64,000 nucleotides of DNA from Flavobacterium sp. (GTDB lineage Bacteria > Bacteroidota > Bacteroidia > Flavobacteriales > Flavobacteriaceae): contig CP051546.1 of NCBI GenBank assembly GCA_012837155.1, positions 2,008,224 to 2,072,223 on the forward strand. The letters are read 5' to 3'. The notes under the pieces were generated by a model that ran no database searches, had not been told where the DNA came from, and was given only the letters and a program-made list of their open reading frames with translations. Below are positions 1 to 8,888 of the stretch, piece after piece; the stretch's first letter is position 1; every line of letters begins with the position of its first letter. The position numbers were made by a program, and so were the translations under genes.

Positions 1-181
1 AACCCATCATCGAAAAGCCAAAACCGATTCTAAAAATAGGTGATCGAGTAAGAATGACAGACGGAAAAGCCGTGGGAAGTATTGACAGCATTGAGAAAAA
101 CAAAGCAACTGTCAATTACGGAATGTTCACTTCGAAAGTGAGTTTAGACGAATTAGAATTGGTTGAGGCTGTTAAAAATAA
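1..181 (+). CDS. mutS2: Endonuclease MutS2, C-terminal end only
   Basis: Only the last 60 or so residues lie in the window; the frame is open from base 3. The text reads PIIEKPKPILKIGDRVRM then DGKAVGSIDSIEKNKATVNY, the basic linker and small beta domain that end Bacteroidota MutS2 proteins (family knowledge). MutS2 acts in recombination control or mismatch-type repair. The Smr domain usually found in MutS2 is not visible here. As given, the frame runs without a stop into the next gene. Adding one A to the A5 run at 174-178 would give a TAA at 179-181, so the apparent fusion is probably an indel. Confidence 0.65.
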
Positions 182-191
182 TGATATAATT

Positions 192-605
192 ATGCTCAAC
201 CTTCCACCCAACAAAAAAATAATTCTCTTTGATGGCGTTTGCAATTTATGCGATTCGGCAGTTCAATTTGTCATTAAATACGATACAAAAGATGTCTTTC
301 GATTCGTTGCCTTACAATCTGAATTAGGACAACAAATTTTAAAACATATTGGCATCAATCCTATAAATATTGATAGTATTGTTCTTTACGAACCTGGAGT
401 GGCTTATTATTATAAGTCTTCGGCAGCAATCGAAATTACACGAAACCTTGGCGGTTTTTTTCATTTTGGAACCCTTTTCAGAGTTATTCCAACTAAAATT
501 AGGAATCATCTCTATGACTATGTGGCAAAAAATCGTTACAAATGGTATGGCAAAAAGGAGATTTGCCTGATTCCAACAAAAGAATTGCAATCTAAATTCT
601 TATAA
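192..605 (+). CDS. DCC-family thiol-disulfide oxidoreductase (DUF393)
   Basis: A 137-residue protein if started at ATG 192, the usual length for the DCC (YuxK/DUF393) family. The motif FDGVCNLCDSAVQF near residue 13 is the family signature, with the CxxC pair inside it. Family members are predicted thioredoxin-like redox proteins of mostly unknown substrate. It shares a frame with the preceding mutS2 end, and the two read as one 200-residue ORF only if the missing stop is real. It follows mutS2 closely and converges on ettA across a hairpin at 617-648. Confidence 0.85.
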   Translation: MLNLPPNKKIILFDGVCNLCDSAVQFVIKYDTKDVFRFVALQSELGQQILKHIGINPINIDSIVLYEPGVAYYYKSSAAIEITRNLGGFFHFGTLFRVIPTKIRNHLYDYVAKNRYKWYGKKEICLIPTKELQSKFL

Positions 606-616
606 GATTATTGAAA

Positions 617-648
617 AAACCCGACAGATTTTAAATTCTATCGGGTTT
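617..648. terminator. Bidirectional rho-independent terminator between DCC gene and ettA
   Basis: AAACCCGACAGA pairs with TCTATCGGGTTT (one C-A mismatch) around an 8-base loop. It is A-rich upstream and T-rich downstream on both strands. It lies between two convergent genes and can serve both. Confidence 0.7.
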
Positions 649-670
649 GTAATTTATTAAAATCGGACTA

Positions 671-2364
671 TTACCCCCGAATTAATTTTCTGTATTTCAA
701 TCGTTTTGGAGTTAAATCACCTCCCAAACGTTTCTTCTTATTCTCTTCATAATCAGAGAATCCACCCTCAAAATAATACACTTCTGAGTTTCCTTCAAAA
801 GCCAAAATATGAGTGCAAATTCTATCTAAGAACCATCTGTCGTGAGAAATCACAACGGCGCAACCTGCAAAATTTTCTAGACCTTCTTCTAAAGCACGAA
901 GTGTGTTAATATCCAAATCATTCGTTGGCTCATCCAGCAAAAGGACATTTCCTTCTTCTTTTAAAGTCATTGCAAGATGCAAACGGTTTCGTTCTCCCCC
1001 CGAAAGCATCGAAACTTTCTTGTTTTGATCACTTCCGCCAAAGTTAAAACGGCTCAAATAAGCACGAGAATTTACTTGGCGTCCGCCCATCATAATCAAT
1101 TCTTGACCATCGGCAAAGTTTTCCCAAATCGATTTGTTCACATCAATATTCGAATGCGCTTGATCTACATAAGCAATTTTAACGGTGTCGCCCATGGCAA
1201 ATTCGCCACTATCTGGTTTTTCTTCTCCCATAATCATCTTGAAAATAGTCGATTTACCAGCGCCATTAGGCCCTATAACTCCAACGATTCCAGCCTGTGG
1301 TAAAGTAAAATTTAAATTATCATACAGTAATTTTTCTCCAAATGCTTTGGCTACATTTTTAGCTTCAATAACATTGGTTCCTAATCTTGGTCCATTCGGA
1401 ATATAGATTTCCAGTTTTTCGTCTAATTGCTTTTGGTCTTCGTTTAAGAGTTTATCATAGTTTTGCAAACGTGCTTTTTGTTTCGTTTGGCGACCTTTAG
1501 CTCCTTGACGAACCCAATCTAACTCCCGTTCCAAGGTTTTTCTGCGTTTAGACGCTACTTTTTCTTCTAGTGCCATACGGTTTGATTTTTGGTCTAACCA
1601 AGAAGAATAGTTCCCTTTCCAAGGAATACCTTCTCCTCTATCGAGTTCTAAAATCCAACCTGCAACATTGTCTAAAAAGTATCTATCGTGCGTTACCGCA
1701 ATTACAGTCCCAGCATATTGCGCCAAATGTTGCTCTAACCAAAGAACGCTTTCGGCATCCAAGTGATTCGTAGGCTCATCGAGAAGCAAAACATCAGGTT
1801 GCTGCAATAATAATCGACATAAAGCCACACGACGACGTTCCCCGCCTGATAGGTTTTTAATTGGAGTATCGCCTTCTGGAGTGCGCAAAGCATCCATGGC
1901 AATTTCGAGTTTGGTATCGATTTCCCAAGCACCAAGAGCATCAATTTTATCTTGCAAAGCAGCTTGGCGATCCATCAGTTTATCCATTTTATCTGGATCT
2001 TCATAATTTTCTGGAAGACCAAATAAATCATTTATATCATTATATTCTTGAAGAACAGCCATTGTTTCGGCAACTCCTTCCTGCACAATTTCAAGAACTG
2101 TTTTTGTTTCGTCCAATTGTGGGTCTTGTTCTAAATACCCCACGGTATAACCAGGCTGAAAAATTACATCGCCCTGGTAATTTTATCAATTCCTGCAATG
2201 ATTTTTAAAAGAGACGATTTACCGGAACCATTGAGTCCTAAAATACCAATTTTAGCTCCGTAAAAAAAACTCAAATAGATATTCTTTAATACTGGTTTAT
2301 CTGCCCCTTGATAGGTTTTACTCAATTTCTGCATTGAGAAAATTACTTTCTTATCGTCTGCCAT
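671..2364 (-). CDS. ettA: Energy-dependent translational throttle protein EttA (ABC-F), frameshifted
   Basis: A cytosolic ABC-F ATPase that acts on the ribosome E site. Two ABC domains are visible. The first has Walker [13 protein letters not shown], signature [12 protein letters not shown] and Walker [12 protein letters not shown]. The second has [24 protein letters not shown] and [12 protein letters not shown] charged linker of about 70 residues joins them. The N-terminal piece (2364 to about 2183) and the rest are in different frames. Restoring one T in the T4 run at 2181-2184 gives [20 protein letters not shown] and a protein of about 563 residues, the normal length. The start ATG 2364 begins [18 protein letters not shown]. 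An indel is more likely than a true pseudogene. Confidence 0.92.
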
Positions 2365-2418
2365 ATAACTGTTTATTGTTTTAAAATATTATTATTTAAA
2401 TTATTGATGGTTAATTAC

Positions 2419-2600
2419 TTACAATCGTCCTTTTAAAAAACTAAATACCCATGCATTTGCCAAAAACCTACGCCTACGGCGGCAAATCCCCAGCCCGAAA
2501 CATCTCTGTATCGAAAAGCTCCTAATGCAATAAGCAATATTCCCATAACCAACATTAACAATGTTGCCCATCCCAAGATGCTATTTTTATTTGTTCCCAT
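2419..2600 (-). CDS. Small CAL67264-family membrane protein, frameshifted
   Basis: A short gene with ATG at 2600. It reads MGTNKNSILGWATLLMLVMG, a hydrophobic run, then GAFRYRDVSGWGFAAVGVGF. This is the pattern I know as the CAL67264-family membrane protein of Flavobacteriia (about 60 residues, two membrane segments, function unknown). The given frame ends early after GFWQMHGYLVF. Restoring one base in the A5 run at 2462-2466 gives GFLANAWVFSFLKGRL and a stop at 2419, a 60-residue protein with the usual family ending. Confidence 0.75.
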
Positions 2601-2638
2601 ATCTTTTTTCTAGCCGTAAATATCGTAAATATTCCCCT

Positions 2639-3643
2639 TTAATTAAAAATTTTATAAAGCATTTCTTTTAGCAAATCCGATTGTGGCAAGGCATTAGCAC
2701 CAACTCCCTTACTTTTTACATCAATAGTTCTCAAAGCAGTAACAATCTGACTCACTTTGCGCATAGGATAATGGCTTAGGGCGACATCATATTCTTTCAA
2801 AAAAAACGGATTTATACCCAATACTGCCGCAACATTTTTAGGGTTTCGATCTTTCAACCCATGGTATTTTAGCAATTGTACAAAAAAGCCAAAGACTAAA
2901 CTCGTGGTCATTACAATGGGATTGTCTTTGGGGTTTTGCGCAAAATGATCTGCAATGGTGTAAGCCTTTAATTGGTTGCGTTCGCCAATGGCTTTTCGCA
3001 ATTCGAACACATTGAAGTCTTTACTAAATCCAATGTTTTCCTCAATGTGCTTTGGAGTTATGGTGCTGCCTTTTGGCAAAATGATTTGCAATTTCTCTAA
3101 TTCATTATTGATTTTACTTAAATCTGTCCCCAAAAACTCAACCAACATGGCATTAGCTTTGGGCTCAATCGAATAACTTTTTCCTGATAAAACACGCTTA
3201 ATCCACTCGCCTACTTGATTTTCATATAGCTTCTTACTTTCATAAACGACACCCACTTTATCGAGCATTTTAGTCATTTTCTTGCGCTTGTCTAAGGTTT
3301 TGTATTTGTAACAAAAGACTAAAACCGTCGAATGCATTGGGTTTTCGACATAACTTTCGAGCTTATCAATCGTTCGTGACAAATCCTGTGCTTCCTTGAT
3401 AATCACAACTTGGCGTTCGGACATCATCGGGTAACGCTTGGCTGTCGAAACAATATCTTCTATCGAAACATCACGTCCGTACAAAACCGTCTGATTAAAG
3501 CCTTTTTCTTCTTCTAACAACACGTTTTGCTCAATATAATCGGATAATTTATCAATATAATAGGATTCTTCTCCCATCAAAAAATAGATAGGTTTGATTT
3601 TCCCTCCTTTTATATCATTGACTATTTTTAAAACTTCATCCAT
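2639..3643 (-). CDS. holA: DNA polymerase III subunit delta
   Basis: 334 residues, the usual size of HolA, the clamp-loader subunit that opens the beta sliding clamp. The N-terminus has IYFLMGEESYYIDKLSDYIE, the degenerate nucleotide-binding start of delta subunits. The middle has the VVIIKEAQDL strand and the C-terminal helical collar contains NPFFLKEYDVAL. The ATG at 3643 opens MDEVLKIVNDIKGGKIKPIY, as in relatives. It is divergent from the HsdR_N-domain gene; the 91-bp gap between them holds a perfect 25-bp inverted repeat. Confidence 0.93.
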   Translation of the reverse strand: MDEVLKIVNDIKGGKIKPIYFLMGEESYYIDKLSDYIEQNVLLEEEKGFNQTVLYGRDVSIEDIVSTAKRYPMMSERQVVIIKEAQDLSRTIDKLESYVENPMHSTVLVFCYKYKTLDKRKKMTKMLDKVGVVYESKKLYENQVGEWIKRVLSGKSYSIEPKANAMLVEFLGTDLSKINNELEKLQIILPKGSTITPKHIEENIGFSKDFNVFELRKAIGERNQLKAYTIADHFAQNPKDNPIVMTTSLVFGFFVQLLKYHGLKDRNPKNVAAVLGINPFFLKEYDVALSHYPMRKVSQIVTALRTIDVKSKGVGANALPQSDLLKEMLYKIFN

Positions 3644-3651
3644 TATTTTTT

Positions 3652-3714
3652 GTTTAAAGTTTAAGGTTTAAAGTTTGTAGAATCGCATGAAACTTTAAAC
3701 CTTAAACTTTAAAC
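3652..3714. repeat. Perfect 25-bp inverted repeat in a divergent promoter region
   Basis: Bases 3652-3676 and 3690-3714 are exact reverse complements built from GTTTAAAG/GTTTAAGG-like heptamers, with a 13-base spacer. It fills most of the gap between holA (-) and the + strand HsdR_N gene. It may be a regulator site or an AT-rich repeat that forms a cruciform; the sequence does not decide. Confidence 0.85.
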
Positions 3715-3722
3715 TTATTTTA

Positions 3723-3730
3723 TACTTTTG
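3723..3730 (+). promoter_or_regulatory. Bacteroidota -7 promoter box TACTTTTG
   Basis: TACTTTTG matches the TAnnTTTG -7 box of Bacteroidota sigma-A promoters. It ends 4 bases before ATG 3735, so the transcript would be leaderless or nearly so. No clear -33 TTG was found because the region upstream is the inverted repeat. Confidence 0.45.
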
Positions 3731-3734
3731 CTTC

Positions 3735-4196
3735 ATGCAGCAACTGAATTTTCCTTCTTATTCTTTCCGTTTCAAAAATAGCGAAAATAAAGTGTCTATT
3801 TTTGATGAAATCAGGAAAAAATTTATCCTTCTCACTCCCGAAGAATGGGTTCGTCAGCATGTGGTTCGGTTTTTATTAGAGGAAAAAAAATATCCAAAAT
3901 CACTGATAAATGTCGAAAAAGTTTTAATGGTCAACGGATTACGAAAAAGATATGATGTTGTCGTTTTCAATCCCGATGGTTCTATTTTTGTTTTGGTCGA
4001 ATGCAAAGCTCCCGAAATTAAAACGGCTCAAGCCACTTTTGACCAAATCGCCCGTTATAATATAACTTTAAAAGCACAATTTTTGATGGTTACCAATGGA
4101 CTTAATCATTACTTTTGCCTTATGGATTTTGAGAATAAATGCTACGAATTTTTAAAAGAACTGCCGAATTATAAAACAAAAAACGAAAGTATATAA
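3735..4196 (+). CDS. Type I restriction HsdR N-terminal-domain protein
   Basis: 153 residues carrying only the nuclease-like HsdR_N fold. The core has YDVVVFNPDGSIFVLVECKA around residues 74-93, where D and ExK fit the PD-(D/E)xK pattern. There is no helicase part, so this is a stand-alone protein, common next to holA in Flavobacteriia, not a restriction enzyme subunit remnant. Its role is unknown; a DNA repair or housekeeping nuclease is possible. The stop is followed immediately by the glycosyltransferase ATG, so the two are probably co-transcribed. Confidence 0.85.
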   Translation: MQQLNFPSYSFRFKNSENKVSIFDEIRKKFILLTPEEWVRQHVVRFLLEEKKYPKSLINVEKVLMVNGLRKRYDVVVFNPDGSIFVLVECKAPEIKTAQATFDQIARYNITLKAQFLMVTNGLNHYFCLMDFENKCYEFLKELPNYKTKNESI

Positions 4197-5198
4197 ATGA
4201 AAATAGCAGTCGTAATCCTCAATTGGAATGGCACGAAATTGTTAGAACAGTTCTTACCATCCATTGTAAAACAATCTCCCGAAGCTACTGTTTATCTTGC
4301 TGATAATGCTTCGACAGATGATTCTATTGCTTATGTAAAAGCTTATTTTCCAACGGTTCAAATCATCAAAAACGAAACTAATCTTGGTTTTGCCGAAGGG
4401 TATAATGAAGCCTTAAAAAATGTTGATGCCGAGTTGTTTGCTTTAGTCAATTCGGATATTGAAGTAACCGAAAATTGGCTAAAACCCATCATCGAAACTT
4501 TTGATAACGAGCCGAAAACGGCTATCATTCAGCCTAAAATTTTAGATTATAAATGCAAAGAATACTTTGAATATGCTGGTGCAGCTGGCGGATTTATTGA
4601 TCAATATGGCTATCCGTACTGTCGCGGCCGCCTATTTGAAACTTTAGAAAAAGATCAGGGACAATACAACGATAGCTGCGAAATATTTTGGGCTTCTGGA
4701 GCTTGTTTTTTTATTAGAAGTTCCGTTTATAATGAATTAAAAGGTTTTGATGGAGATTTTTTTGCCCATCAGGAGGAAATCGATTTGTGCTGGCGTGCAT
4801 TCAATAAGGGCTATCAAACGAAATACAATCCAAAATCAGTAGTTTATCATGTGGGCGGAGCAACATTGCAACAAGGAAATCCTAAGAAAACCTTTTTGAA
4901 TTTTAGAAATTCATTATTGATGTTGTTGAAAAATTTACCCAAAAACAAGTTACTTCCAGTAATTTTTACTCGGCTTGTTTTAGATGGAATTGCGGGAATG
5001 AGGTTCCTTTTTCAAGGAAAACCTGAGCATTTGTGGGCTGTTATTAGGGCACATTTTGCATTTTATTCTCTTTTTTCGGTTCATTATAAGAAAAGGACAA
5101 ATTTTCAATTCGAAAAATACTATAATACTAAAAGTATCGTTTATCTTTGCTTTATCAAAGGTATCAATGTATTTAATGATACCTTTGACACTAAATAA
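4197..5198 (+). CDS. Glycosyltransferase family 2 protein
   Basis: 333 residues. The GT-A fold starts at residue 1 with VVILNWNGTKLLEQFLPSIV, then LADNASTDDS for nucleotide-sugar binding and LVNSDIEV, which supplies the DxD-like metal site. A later stretch, GACFFIRSSVYNELKGFDGD followed by HQEEIDLCWRA, fits rhamnosyltransferase-like GT2 enzymes. It probably adds a sugar to a surface glycan on the cytoplasmic face. No polysaccharide cluster surrounds it, so the acceptor is unknown. It starts one base after the preceding stop. Confidence 0.88.
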   Translation: MKIAVVILNWNGTKLLEQFLPSIVKQSPEATVYLADNASTDDSIAYVKAYFPTVQIIKNETNLGFAEGYNEALKNVDAELFALVNSDIEVTENWLKPIIETFDNEPKTAIIQPKILDYKCKEYFEYAGAAGGFIDQYGYPYCRGRLFETLEKDQGQYNDSCEIFWASGACFFIRSSVYNELKGFDGDFFAHQEEIDLCWRAFNKGYQTKYNPKSVVYHVGGATLQQGNPKKTFLNFRNSLLMLLKNLPKNKLLPVIFTRLVLDGIAGMRFLFQGKPEHLWAVIRAHFAFYSLFSVHYKKRTNFQFEKYYNTKSIVYLCFIKGINVFNDTFDTK

Positions 5199-5218
5199 AT
5201 TTTAAAAAACTAACTTTG
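5184..5218 (+). promoter_or_regulatory. Promoter of the OmpA-like lipoprotein gene
   Basis: TTTG at 5184-5187 and TAACTTTG at 5211-5218 fit the Bacteroidota -33/-7 pattern with a 23-base gap. It lies 30 bases upstream of ATG 5248. Confidence 0.55.
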
Positions 5219-5247
5219 TAATTCACGTTTAACTTAATTTAATTTCT

Positions 5248-6080
5248 ATGAGAAAAATTGTTATTGCCTTATCCTTTTTATGCTTTTAACTTCTTGCGTT
5301 TCAAAAAAGAAATACGCTGATCTTGAAGCCAAAAATAAAGAAACTCAAGATTTATTGAATACTTGCACCGTAAAATTAAATTCTTGTTTAGAAGAAAAAG
5401 CAGGTCTTTCGGCTACCGTTGCTGGTCTAAAAGAGCACAATCAAACGCTAATCAATACTTCAAAAGATATGACAATCTTAAGCGCAAAAGGTGCTGAAAA
5501 TATTGAAAAAGCTTTAGAAACTATCAAAGAAAAAGATTTGAAAATTAGCAGAATGCAAGATGCGTTAACTAAAAAAGATAGCGTTACCCTTGCTGTTGTG
5601 ACTAGTTTAAAATCTTCCGTAGGTATTTCGGATCCAGACATCGAAATTAATGTTGAAAAAGGAGTTGTTTTTATCCAAATTGCTGATAAATTATTATTTA
5701 AAAGTGGTAGTTATGACGTAACTGATAAAGCAAAATCAGTTTTGGCAAAAGTAGCAAAAGTAGTAAACGACAAACCTGATTTTGAATGTATGGTAGAAGG
5801 TAATACGGACGACGTTCCTTACATAGGCAATGGCGTTTTACTTGACAACTGGGATTTGAGCGTAAAACGTTCTACGGCTATCATTCGTGTTTTATCTAAT
5901 GATTTAAAAGTTAATCCAGCACAACTTATCGCTGCAGGAAGAAGCTCTTATGTACCTTTAGTTCCAAATGATTCTGCTGAAAATAAAGCAAAAAACAGAA
6001 GAACACGTATTGTTGTATTACCAAAAATTGACCAATTTTACGAAATGGTTGAAAAAGAAATGAAAAAACAACAAAAGTAA
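5248..6080 (+). CDS. OmpA-family peptidoglycan-binding lipoprotein, frameshifted in signal peptide
   Basis: The ATG at 5248 reads MRKIVIALSFL and then hits a stop. Adding one base near 5274-5280 continues as MLLTSCVSKKKYADLEAK, giving a clear lipobox (LLTSC). The mature protein has a coiled-coil stretch (about residues 30-110) and a C-terminal OmpA domain (about 135-260) with NTDDVPYIGNG and DLSVKRSTAIIRVL, the region that binds peptidoglycan. It is about 276 residues after correction. It probably tethers the outer membrane to the wall. A strong terminator follows at once, so it is monocistronic. Confidence 0.88.
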
Positions 6081-6106
6081 TCCGATAACAGATTGCAGGA
6101 ATAATA

Positions 6107-6136
6107 AACGTCTCAAGAAATTGAGGCGTTTTTTTC
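6107..6136 (+). terminator. Rho-independent terminator after OmpA-like gene
   Basis: AACGTCTCAA pairs with TTGAGGCGTT (one G-T pair) around GAAA, followed by a run of T. A degraded copy of this stretch, including about 16 bases upstream, sits at 34378-34419. Confidence 0.85.
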
Positions 6137-6211
6137 ATATAATTTTTACAAAAAACTTTATGATTCCCAGTTTACAGTAGACAATAAAAACACCAGTATT
6201 TATTAATTCAA

Positions 6212-6871
6212 ATGGCATTTACAACAGCAACAACCAAAGACCGTATTCCCCTAAAAAACAATATTTGGCTTAAAGTATATCTCGCTTTTTTTCTAGTCAA
6301 TTGGGTAAATTCATATATTGGAAACACCAATACGTCCAATTGGATTTTAGAAAACACCCTAGTCTTTTTGTTTCTTGGTTTTATGATTTATAGTTACAAA
6401 AAATTTCAGTTTAGCGACTTAAGCTATTTACTGATTTGTGTCTATTTGTGCTTGCACGTCTACGGTTCTAAATATACGTATGCCGAAAATCCTTTTGGCT
6501 ATTGGTTAAAAGAAGCTCTTGATTTATCTCGAAATCATTACGATCGAATAGTTCATTTTAGCTTCGGATTTTTATTAGCCTACCCCATGCGAGAAATGTT
6601 TTTAAAATGGCTAAAATTTCCAAAATGGGTAGCTTGGACATTGCCCATAGAGATAACACTCTCTATTAGTGCCTTTTATGAATTGATAGAATGGACCGTT
6701 GCCGATGTGTTTTTTAAATCACAAGGCGATGCCTATTTAGGATTGCAAGGCGACATTTGGGACGCTCAAAAAGATATTTTTTTGGCTTTTGTTGGTGCCA
6801 TAATTGCCACTACCATTGCATCTAGCCTAAAAAAAGTATGGAATGTTGACGAAAAAACAAGCGCACTATAA
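6212..6871 (+). CDS. DUF2238 integral membrane protein (YjdF-like)
   Basis: 219 residues with about six predicted membrane helices. The motif DRIVHFSFGFLLAYPMREMF followed by ELIEWTVADVFF, with a DAQKDIFLAFVGA helix near the end, is typical of DUF2238/YjdF proteins. Their function is unknown. It stands alone between the OmpA-like gene's terminator and lpd. Its start MAFTTATTKDRIPLKNN is chosen because the first helix follows directly. Confidence 0.85.
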   Translation: MAFTTATTKDRIPLKNNIWLKVYLAFFLVNWVNSYIGNTNTSNWILENTLVFLFLGFMIYSYKKFQFSDLSYLLICVYLCLHVYGSKYTYAENPFGYWLKEALDLSRNHYDRIVHFSFGFLLAYPMREMFLKWLKFPKWVAWTLPIEITLSISAFYELIEWTVADVFFKSQGDAYLGLQGDIWDAQKDIFLAFVGAIIATTIASSLKKVWNVDEKTSAL

Positions 6872-7013
6872 ACTTTCTATTCTTGTAAACTTCTGAACTC
6901 TATTTTAAAATATTTCCGTAAATTCGCAACTTCAAATTAATCATAGAAAAACAAAAAGAAAATAAGCTTTTGCAAATTTCACTCTATCATTTAAAAAAAT
7001 AAATACAAAAAAA

Positions 7014-8402
7014 ATGAAATACGATATCATTGTTTTAGGAAGTGGTCCAGGTGGGTATGTTACCGCCATTAGAGCATCACAATTGGGTTTTAAAGTAGCC
7101 GTTATTGAAAAGGAAAACTTGGGAGGTGTTTGCTTGAATTGGGGTTGTATCCCAACAAAAGCACTATTAAAATCAGCACAAGTTTTTGATTACTTAAAAC
7201 ACGCCTCTGATTACGGATTGACTGTTTCATCATTTGATAAAGATTTTTCAGCGGTTGTAAATCGTAGTCGAAGTGTCGCAGACGGAATGAGCAAAGGAGT
7301 TCAATTCTTAATGAAAAAAAATAAAATCGATGTAATTGACGGTTTTGGCAAACTAAAACCTGGTAAAAAAATAGAGGTTACTGCCGCTGACGGAAGCCTA
7401 ACCGAATATTCTGCTGATCATATTATTATTGCAACTGGCGCACGCTCTCGTGAATTGCCAAACTTGCCTCAAGACGGTGTAAAAGTAATTGGATACCGAC
7501 AAGCAATGACCATGCCAACACAACCCAAATCGATGATTGTTGTAGGCTCTGGTGCTATTGGAGTTGAGTTTGCACATTTCTACAATTCGATGGGAACAGA
7601 TGTAACCATAGTCGAATTTTTGCCAAACATCGTACCGTTAGAAGACGAAGATATTTCGAAACAAATGGAACGTTCTATGAAGAAATCGGGCGTTAAAATT
7701 ATGACTAACGCTTCCGTAGAAAAAATTGATGTTTCGGGCTCTGGTGTTAAGGCATTTGTAAAAACCGCAAAAGGAGAAGTAATCCTTGAAGCCGATGTGC
7801 TTCTTTCGGCTGTTGGAATTAAAACCAATATCGAAAATATAGGCCTAGAAGCAGTAGGAATAGCCACAGATAGAGATAAAATTCTCGTAAATGATTTTTA
7901 CCAAACCAATATTCCAGGTTATTATGCTATTGGCGATGTAGTTCCAGGACCAGCATTAGCACACGTAGCTTCTGCCGAAGGAATCACTTGTGTAGAAAAA
8001 ATTGCTGGATTACACGTTGACCCAATTGATTACGGAAATATTCCGGGTTGTACCTATGCTACTCCAGAAATCGCTTCTGTTGGTTTGACTGAAAAACAGG
8101 CCAAAGAAAAAGGATACGAATTGAAAATTGGAAAATTCCCATTCTCAGCCTCAGGAAAAGCAAAAGCCGCTGGAACGCCAGATGGTTTTGTAAAAGTAAT
8201 TTTTGATGCTAAATATGGCGAATGGCTGGGCTGCCACATGATTGGTGCTGGTGTTACTGATATGATTGCCGAAGCGGTTGTCGCCAGAAAACTAGAAACT
8301 ACTGGACACGAAATCCTAAAAGCAATTCATCCGCATCCAACAATGAGCGAAGCCGTGATGGAAGCTGTAGCCGATGCTTATGGAGAAGTAATCCACTTGT
8401 AA
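7014..8402 (+). CDS. lpdA: Dihydrolipoyl dehydrogenase (E3)
   Basis: 462 residues, intact. It reoxidises dihydrolipoamide of 2-oxo acid dehydrogenase complexes and reduces NAD. The FAD site [13 protein letters not shown] is at about residues 9-21, the redox disulfide [13 protein letters not shown] has C40 and C45, the NAD site [11 protein letters not shown] is near residue 175, and the C-terminal [13 protein letters not shown] carries the His-Glu catalytic pair. No E1 or E2 gene is adjacent. A hairpin terminator follows at 8431-8465. Confidence 0.97.
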   Translation: MKYDIIVLGSGPGGYVTAIRASQLGFKVAVIEKENLGGVCLNWGCIPTKALLKSAQVFDYLKHASDYGLTVSSFDKDFSAVVNRSRSVADGMSKGVQFLMKKNKIDVIDGFGKLKPGKKIEVTAADGSLTEYSADHIIIATGARSRELPNLPQDGVKVIGYRQAMTMPTQPKSMIVVGSGAIGVEFAHFYNSMGTDVTIVEFLPNIVPLEDEDISKQMERSMKKSGVKIMTNASVEKIDVSGSGVKAFVKTAKGEVILEADVLLSAVGIKTNIENIGLEAVGIATDRDKILVNDFYQTNIPGYYAIGDVVPGPALAHVASAEGITCVEKIAGLHVDPIDYGNIPGCTYATPEIASVGLTEKQAKEKGYELKIGKFPFSASGKAKAAGTPDGFVKVIFDAKYGEWLGCHMIGAGVTDMIAEAVVARKLETTGHEILKAIHPHPTMSEAVMEAVADAYGEVIHL

Positions 8403-8430
8403 AGAAACTAAGCAATTTATACTATTTATA

Positions 8431-8465
8431 AAAATCTGTTTTGCGAAAGTAGAACGGATTTTTTT
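8431..8465 (+). terminator. Terminator after lpdA
   Basis: AAATCTGTT pairs with AACGGATTT (one wobble) and runs into TTTTTTT. Confidence 0.75.
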
Positions 8466-8607
8466 AATCTATAAAAAATCGAAGCAAGGCTTTGAGGAGT
8501 CAAACCTAAAGAGATGAATATCCGACTGTGACTGTATAATTTAAAAGATAGAAATGTCAATTAATATGAAATGAGCATAACCAATAAAAATCAATAAATA
8601 TTAACAC

Positions 8608-8817
8608 ATGAAAAACAAACAAATCCTAGTTTTATTCCTTATTGGTGCTGTGCTGACCGTTATTGAGGCATGTTTAAAAATTGCACACGAACCCCAAGAT
8701 TGGTCAAGTTTATTCTTAATAGTTGGAATGACTTTTGAAGCCGTTGCTGGAATTTTATTGATTCTGAAATTATTCAAAAACAACAAAAACAACCCTGATT
8801 CGTTTCTAGATAATTAG
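8608..8817 (+). CDS. GldL N-terminal-like small membrane protein
   Basis: 69 residues: a helix IVLFLIGAVLTVIEA-like at 6-20, a short loop KIAHEPQDWSS, a second helix LFLIVGMTFEAVAGILLILK, and a charged tail. This two-helix layout matches the transmembrane part of the gliding and T9SS motor protein GldL (family knowledge). The large cytoplasmic half of GldL is absent, so this is a GldL-related peptide rather than GldL. Its role is unknown. Its stop codon overlaps the base of a terminator hairpin. Confidence 0.65.
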   Translation: MKNKQILVLFLIGAVLTVIEACLKIAHEPQDWSSLFLIVGMTFEAVAGILLILKLFKNNKNNPDSFLDN

Positions 8818-8876
8818 CCCTTTTTTAAACTAAAAAGGGCTACATTTAACTAAAGTTGAATATAGCCCTTTTCTTT
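8816..8876. terminator. Two overlapping, mutually exclusive hairpins between convergent genes
   Basis: AGCCCTTTTT pairs with AAAAAGGGCT at 8816-8841. The same AAAAGGGCT can instead pair with AGCCCTTTT further right (8833-8876) through AAC..GTT arms. Both are followed by T-runs on one strand. They can end the GldL-like gene (+) and amt (-). Confidence 0.75.
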
Positions 8877-8888
8877 GAAAAGATATTT

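Noticed and set aside
2976-3176. Plus-strand ORF inside holA and the many similar antisense ORFs
   Set aside because: They are shadows of well-supported genes with low-complexity or unnatural composition.
3735-4196. Remnant of a type I restriction system
   Set aside because: The protein is complete as a single HsdR_N domain, and the same stand-alone gene is usual beside holA in this group; no hsdM or hsdS is present.
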